From Oscillospiraceae bacterium (lineage in GTDB: Bacteria; Bacillota_A; Clostridia; Oscillospirales; Oscillospiraceae), in the NCBI GenBank assembly GCA_016302015.1, contig JAEDOJ010000010.1, positions 1-17,792 on the forward strand: DNA of 17,792 nucleotides. Reading direction: 5' to 3'. The notes under the pieces are model-generated. The model worked only from the letters and a program-made list of their open reading frames with translations. It was not told where the DNA came from and did not search any database. A program made the position numbers and the translations under genes. Positions 14,958 through 17,792 of the stretch are shown piece after piece. Position 1 is the first letter of the stretch. Each line of letters starts with the position of its first letter.

Positions 14958-16157
14958 ATGAAGGTTTTAGTGATTGGCGGGGGTGCGTCGGGAATGATGG
15001 CGGCTTTGACTGCCGGAGAGGCCGGTCATCAGGTGACTCTTTTAGAGCGGCAGGCCCGGATGGGCAGAAAGCTCCTTGCCACAGGAAACGGCCGCTGCAA
15101 TCTGACCAACCGCCACGCCGCGCCGGAGCATTATCACGGAGAAAACCCCGGCTTTTGCGGCTATGCGCTGTCTCAGTTCGGCGTGGAGAAAACTCTGAAA
15201 TTTTTTGAAGCTCACGGACTGCTCACCGTCACCGAGGACAGCGGACGGGTCTATCCCTTCAGCGACAGCGCCAACAGCGTGGCGGATGTGCTGCGACTGC
15301 ATTTGGAGCAAAATCCGAAGGTAACCATTGTTACCGGCTGCGAAATCACCCGGTTGACCAGAAAAAACGGAGTTTTCACCGCCACGGACGGACAGACGGC
15401 CTACACAGCGGATCGGGTGATTCTCTGCGCCGGAGGGCTTGCGGGAAGCAAGCTGGGCGGCACGGATTTGGGGTATAAGCTCCTGTCCTCCTTGGGACAT
15501 ACCAGAACCAGGCTTTGCCCGGCGCTGGTGCAAATCAAAACCGATCCCACCTACGTCCGCTCTCTGAAGGGTATTCGGGCCCAGGCGGAGGTGACCTACG
15601 GGAAGGAAAAGCGCCGGGGAGAGGTGCAGTTCACGGACTTCGGCGTCAGCGGGCCGTTGATTTTTGAGTTGTCCAGAGCCGTCTCCTCCAACGGCGGAAA
15701 AGGGGAACTGACGCTGGATTTGCTGCCCGGGCTGGACTTTGACGCATTGGAAGAAATGCTCCGGCGCAGAAGGGAACAGCTTCCTGCGTTGAAAGCGGAA
15801 GACCTGCTCACGGGAATTTTGCATAACCGTCTGGGCAGAACCATGGTGCGGGCGGCGGGACTGTCGTTGGAACAGGTCCGCGGTACTTTGGAGGACGGAC
15901 AAATCCGTCGTGTGACCCACAGGGTGAAGCATTTTACCCTGCCGATGCAAGGAGTGATGGGGATGGACGGCGCACAGGTGACTGCCGGGGGAATTCGGAC
16001 GGAGGAATTTGACGAAAAGACTCTGGAAAGCCGTCTCTGTCCGGGACTCTATGCCGCCGGAGAGGTGCTGGATATCGACGGCGACTGCGGCGGCTATAAT
16101 CTTCAATGGGCGTGGTCGTCGGGGCATCTGGCAGGAGAATTGAGAGGAACTGTATGA
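14958..16157 (+). CDS. BaiN/HI0933-type FAD-dependent oxidoreductase
   Basis: The 399-residue flavoprotein has an N-terminal Rossmann dinucleotide site (VIGGGASG, 5-12) and the family signature ATGNGRCNLTN (41-51). A middle domain has VQFTDFGVSGPLI. A C-terminal FAD-closing segment has TAGGI and PGLYAAGEVLDIDGDCGGYN. It belongs to the HI0933/BaiN group (aminoacetone-oxidase-like and bile-acid-related flavoproteins), whose substrates are mostly unknown. BaiN of Clostridium scindens has been linked to bile-acid 7-dehydroxylation, but nothing else here points to that pathway. ATG 14958 was chosen because GGAG lies 9 bases upstream and the Rossmann strand starts immediately. An upstream in-frame ATG at 14916 would lie inside the promoter. 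It is followed by an ATGA overlap with a second flavoprotein. Confidence 0.9.
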   Translation: MKVLVIGGGASGMMAALTAGEAGHQVTLLERQARMGRKLLATGNGRCNLTNRHAAPEHYHGENPGFCGYALSQFGVEKTLKFFEAHGLLTVTEDSGRVYPFSDSANSVADVLRLHLEQNPKVTIVTGCEITRLTRKNGVFTATDGQTAYTADRVILCAGGLAGSKLGGTDLGYKLLSSLGHTRTRLCPALVQIKTDPTYVRSLKGIRAQAEVTYGKEKRRGEVQFTDFGVSGPLIFELSRAVSSNGGKGELTLDLLPGLDFDALEEMLRRRREQLPALKAEDLLTGILHNRLGRTMVRAAGLSLEQVRGTLEDGQIRRVTHRVKHFTLPMQGVMGMDGAQVTAGGIRTEEFDEKTLESRLCPGLYAAGEVLDIDGDCGGYNLQWAWSSGHLAGELRGTV

Positions 16158-17731
16158 TTCGTATTCGAGATTTGATTTTACCCCCGGAGCATGACTTAAA
16201 TGCCCTCCTCTATCACGCCGCGCAGGCGCTGCATATCCGGTCGGCGGACATTGCCAGCCTCAGTATTTTCCGCCGGTCTCTGGACGCCCGGAAAAAGCCG
16301 GAGCTGCATTGGGTCTATACCGTGGATGTTACGCTCCGCTCCGGCGAGGGGGCGGTCATGCGGAAGAATCGAAATAAAAAAATTACAAGAGAAACGCCAT
16401 ATTACTATAAAATACCCAAAAAACAGTCAGAAAAACGCCCTGTTGTGGTAGGCTTTGGCCCCGGAGGAATGTTCGCCGCGCTGGTTTTGGCAAAGGCGGG
16501 CTTAAAGCCCATTGTTCTGGAGCGGGGGAGCTGCGCCCAAACCCGCCGGGAGAAGGTGGAACGGTTCTGGAATGGGGGAGGGCTGGACCCGGAGTGTAAT
16601 GTCCAGTTTGGCGAAGGGGGCGCAGGCACCTTCTCGGATGGCAAGCTGAACACCGGGACGAAAAATGAGCGGGGACGTTGGGTGCTGCAGCAATTTGTGA
16701 AGTATGGCGCGAAGGAAGAAATTTTATATGATGCAAAGCCCCATGTGGGCACAGACGTCCTGTTTCATGTGGTGCAGAATATTCGCCAGAGTATTGTCTC
16801 TCTGGGGGGCGAGGTTCGGTTTGATTCCAAAATGACGGGACTTGTCATGGAAAACGACCGGCTTAGCGCTGTGGAGTATGAAGTTCAGGGAGAAAAACAG
16901 GTGCTTCCCTGCGAACACCTGATTTTAGCCATCGGCCACAGCGCCAGAGACACCTTCCGCTATCTGGAATCCATCCGAATCCCCATGGAACCAAAGCCCT
17001 TTTCCATGGGCGTGCGAATTGAGCATAAGCAGTCTGCCGTGGATCAGGCGCAGTACGGCGGCCACCGCCCCAATGGGATCCCTCCCGGAGATTATAAGCT
17101 GTCCGTCCATCTGCCGGACGGCAATTCCGCCTACACCTTCTGTATGTGTCCCGGCGGGTATGTGGTGGCAGCAGCCTCCCAGCCCGGGGGCGTGGTGACC
17201 AACGGCATGAGTTATTCCGCCCGGGACGGAGAAAACGCCAATTCCGCTTTGCTTGTGACCCTGAGGCCGGAGGATTTTCCCTATGAGGGCGTCCTCGGCG
17301 GCATGCTGTGGCAGGAGGAATTGGAACAGAAAGCCTTCCGTCTGGGTGGCGGGAACTACCACGCCCCGGCGCAGCGGGTGGGCAGCTTCCTGAAGCTCCC
17401 GGAAACCGGGGAAGCGGTGGAGCCTACCTATCGTCCCGGCGTGACCTTCTGCGACCTTCATGAGCTGTTCCCGGAGAAAATTACCAAAACGCTGGAACAG
17501 GCCATTGTGGCCCTGGAGGAGAATCTGAAGGGCTTTTCCTGCGCCGGCGGGGTTATGACCGCTCCGGAAACCCGAAGCTCCTCCCCGGTGCGTATCCTTC
17601 GGGGCGAGGACTGCCAGAGCGACTTCAAGGGGATTTATCCCTGCGGAGAGGGTGCTGGCTACGCCGGAGGAATTTTGTCCGCCGCCGTGGACGGCATGGT
17701 CTGCGCGGAGGCAATCCTGGCACAGTTATGA
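16154..17731 (+). CDS. COG2509-type FAD-dependent dehydrogenase
   Basis: The 525-residue flavoprotein has an N-terminal small domain (1-90, IRDLILPPEHD, LHWVYTVDV) and a Rossmann FAD site VVVGFGPGGMFAAL (97-110). The family hallmark QFGEGGAGTFSDGKLNTG starts at 151. A C-terminal FAD segment (GIYPCGEGAGYAGGILSAAVDG) closes the protein. This is the uncharacterised FAD-dependent dehydrogenase group, widespread in Firmicutes, with unknown substrate. Its ATG overlaps the BaiN-type gene's stop (ATGA at 16154-16157), and AGAGGA precedes it. The two flavoproteins are therefore made together from one message and may act on related substrates, which is inference. Confidence 0.9.
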   Translation: MIRIRDLILPPEHDLNALLYHAAQALHIRSADIASLSIFRRSLDARKKPELHWVYTVDVTLRSGEGAVMRKNRNKKITRETPYYYKIPKKQSEKRPVVVGFGPGGMFAALVLAKAGLKPIVLERGSCAQTRREKVERFWNGGGLDPECNVQFGEGGAGTFSDGKLNTGTKNERGRWVLQQFVKYGAKEEILYDAKPHVGTDVLFHVVQNIRQSIVSLGGEVRFDSKMTGLVMENDRLSAVEYEVQGEKQVLPCEHLILAIGHSARDTFRYLESIRIPMEPKPFSMGVRIEHKQSAVDQAQYGGHRPNGIPPGDYKLSVHLPDGNSAYTFCMCPGGYVVAAASQPGGVVTNGMSYSARDGENANSALLVTLRPEDFPYEGVLGGMLWQEELEQKAFRLGGGNYHAPAQRVGSFLKLPETGEAVEPTYRPGVTFCDLHELFPEKITKTLEQAIVALEENLKGFSCAGGVMTAPETRSSSPVRILRGEDCQSDFKGIYPCGEGAGYAGGILSAAVDGMVCAEAILAQL

Positions 17732-17765
17732 AAGCTTGGGGCTGTAAAAAAAGTCCGATAAAAAG

Positions 17766-17792
17766 CAGGCTGTACCGAAAAGGTGCAGCCTG
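17766..17792. terminator. Terminator hairpin at the right edge
   Basis: An 11-base-pair stem with one G-U pair (17766-17776 with 17782-17792) and a GAAAA loop lies 35 bases after the last stop. A-rich runs precede it on the plus strand (17747-17765), so it would terminate on the minus strand as well. Its plus-strand T run, if any, lies outside the window. Confidence 0.75.

Noticed and set aside
15042..16127. 361-codon minus-strand frame opposite the BaiN-type gene
   Set aside because: Arg/His/Gln-rich translation without domain signatures. The plus-strand frame has the FAD motifs, promoter and ribosome site.

Overview
The window looks like chromosomal DNA from a Gram-positive anaerobe of the class Clostridia, most likely a gut-associated member of the Oscillospirales. 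This is inferred from the gene content (a biotin-dependent sodium-pump decarboxylase, a DUF896/YnzC protein, GtrA, an EutH-like carrier, BaiN-type flavoproteins), the strong AGGAGG-type ribosome binding sites, the clean sigma-A-like promoters and the moderately high G+C. No rRNA, tRNA, CRISPR array, integrase or transposase gene was seen. All genes look intact except the first, which runs off the left edge.

Left part (1-7406), all genes on the minus strand. A polytopic membrane protein (1-527) is followed by a 430-base gap holding a MITE-like inverted-repeat element and the terminator of the next operon. That operon reads leftward as oadG - biotin carrier - oadB - oadA (4418 to 964). It encodes a sodium-translocating oxaloacetate decarboxylase in which the biotin domain is a separate small protein. 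Upstream of it, on the same strand, lies a 969-residue membrane protein (4497-7406) with a cytoplasmic kinase fold, one membrane span and about four fibronectin-III-like domains outside. Its catalytic-loop aspartate is replaced by asparagine, so it is probably a pseudokinase.

Middle part. A divergent promoter region (about 7450-7520) separates the kinase-like gene from a plus-strand gene (7565-8713) for a zinc-ribbon, one-span, Ig-like-domain surface protein. A bidirectional terminator follows. Then come four minus-strand envelope genes (10931 to 8750): a lipoprotein, a membrane-anchored unknown protein, a GtrA protein and a PAP2/Aur1-like phosphatase. Within this run, two internal promoters have the upstream gene's TGA stop codon inside the -35 hexamer.

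Right part. On the plus strand lie a DUF1294 membrane protein, then an M24 aminopeptidase translationally coupled to an EutH-type transporter. EutH converges with, and overlaps by 23 bases, a minus-strand ZIP metal transporter. A small DUF896 gene is divergent from a coupled pair of FAD flavoproteins (BaiN/HI0933-type and COG2509-type). The last 27 bases form a terminator hairpin cut by the window edge.

The most interesting candidate for an undescribed system is the divergent pair of surface sensor-like proteins (pseudokinase-FN3 and zinc-ribbon-Ig) next to the sodium-pump operon. Any functional link is inference from position and architecture.
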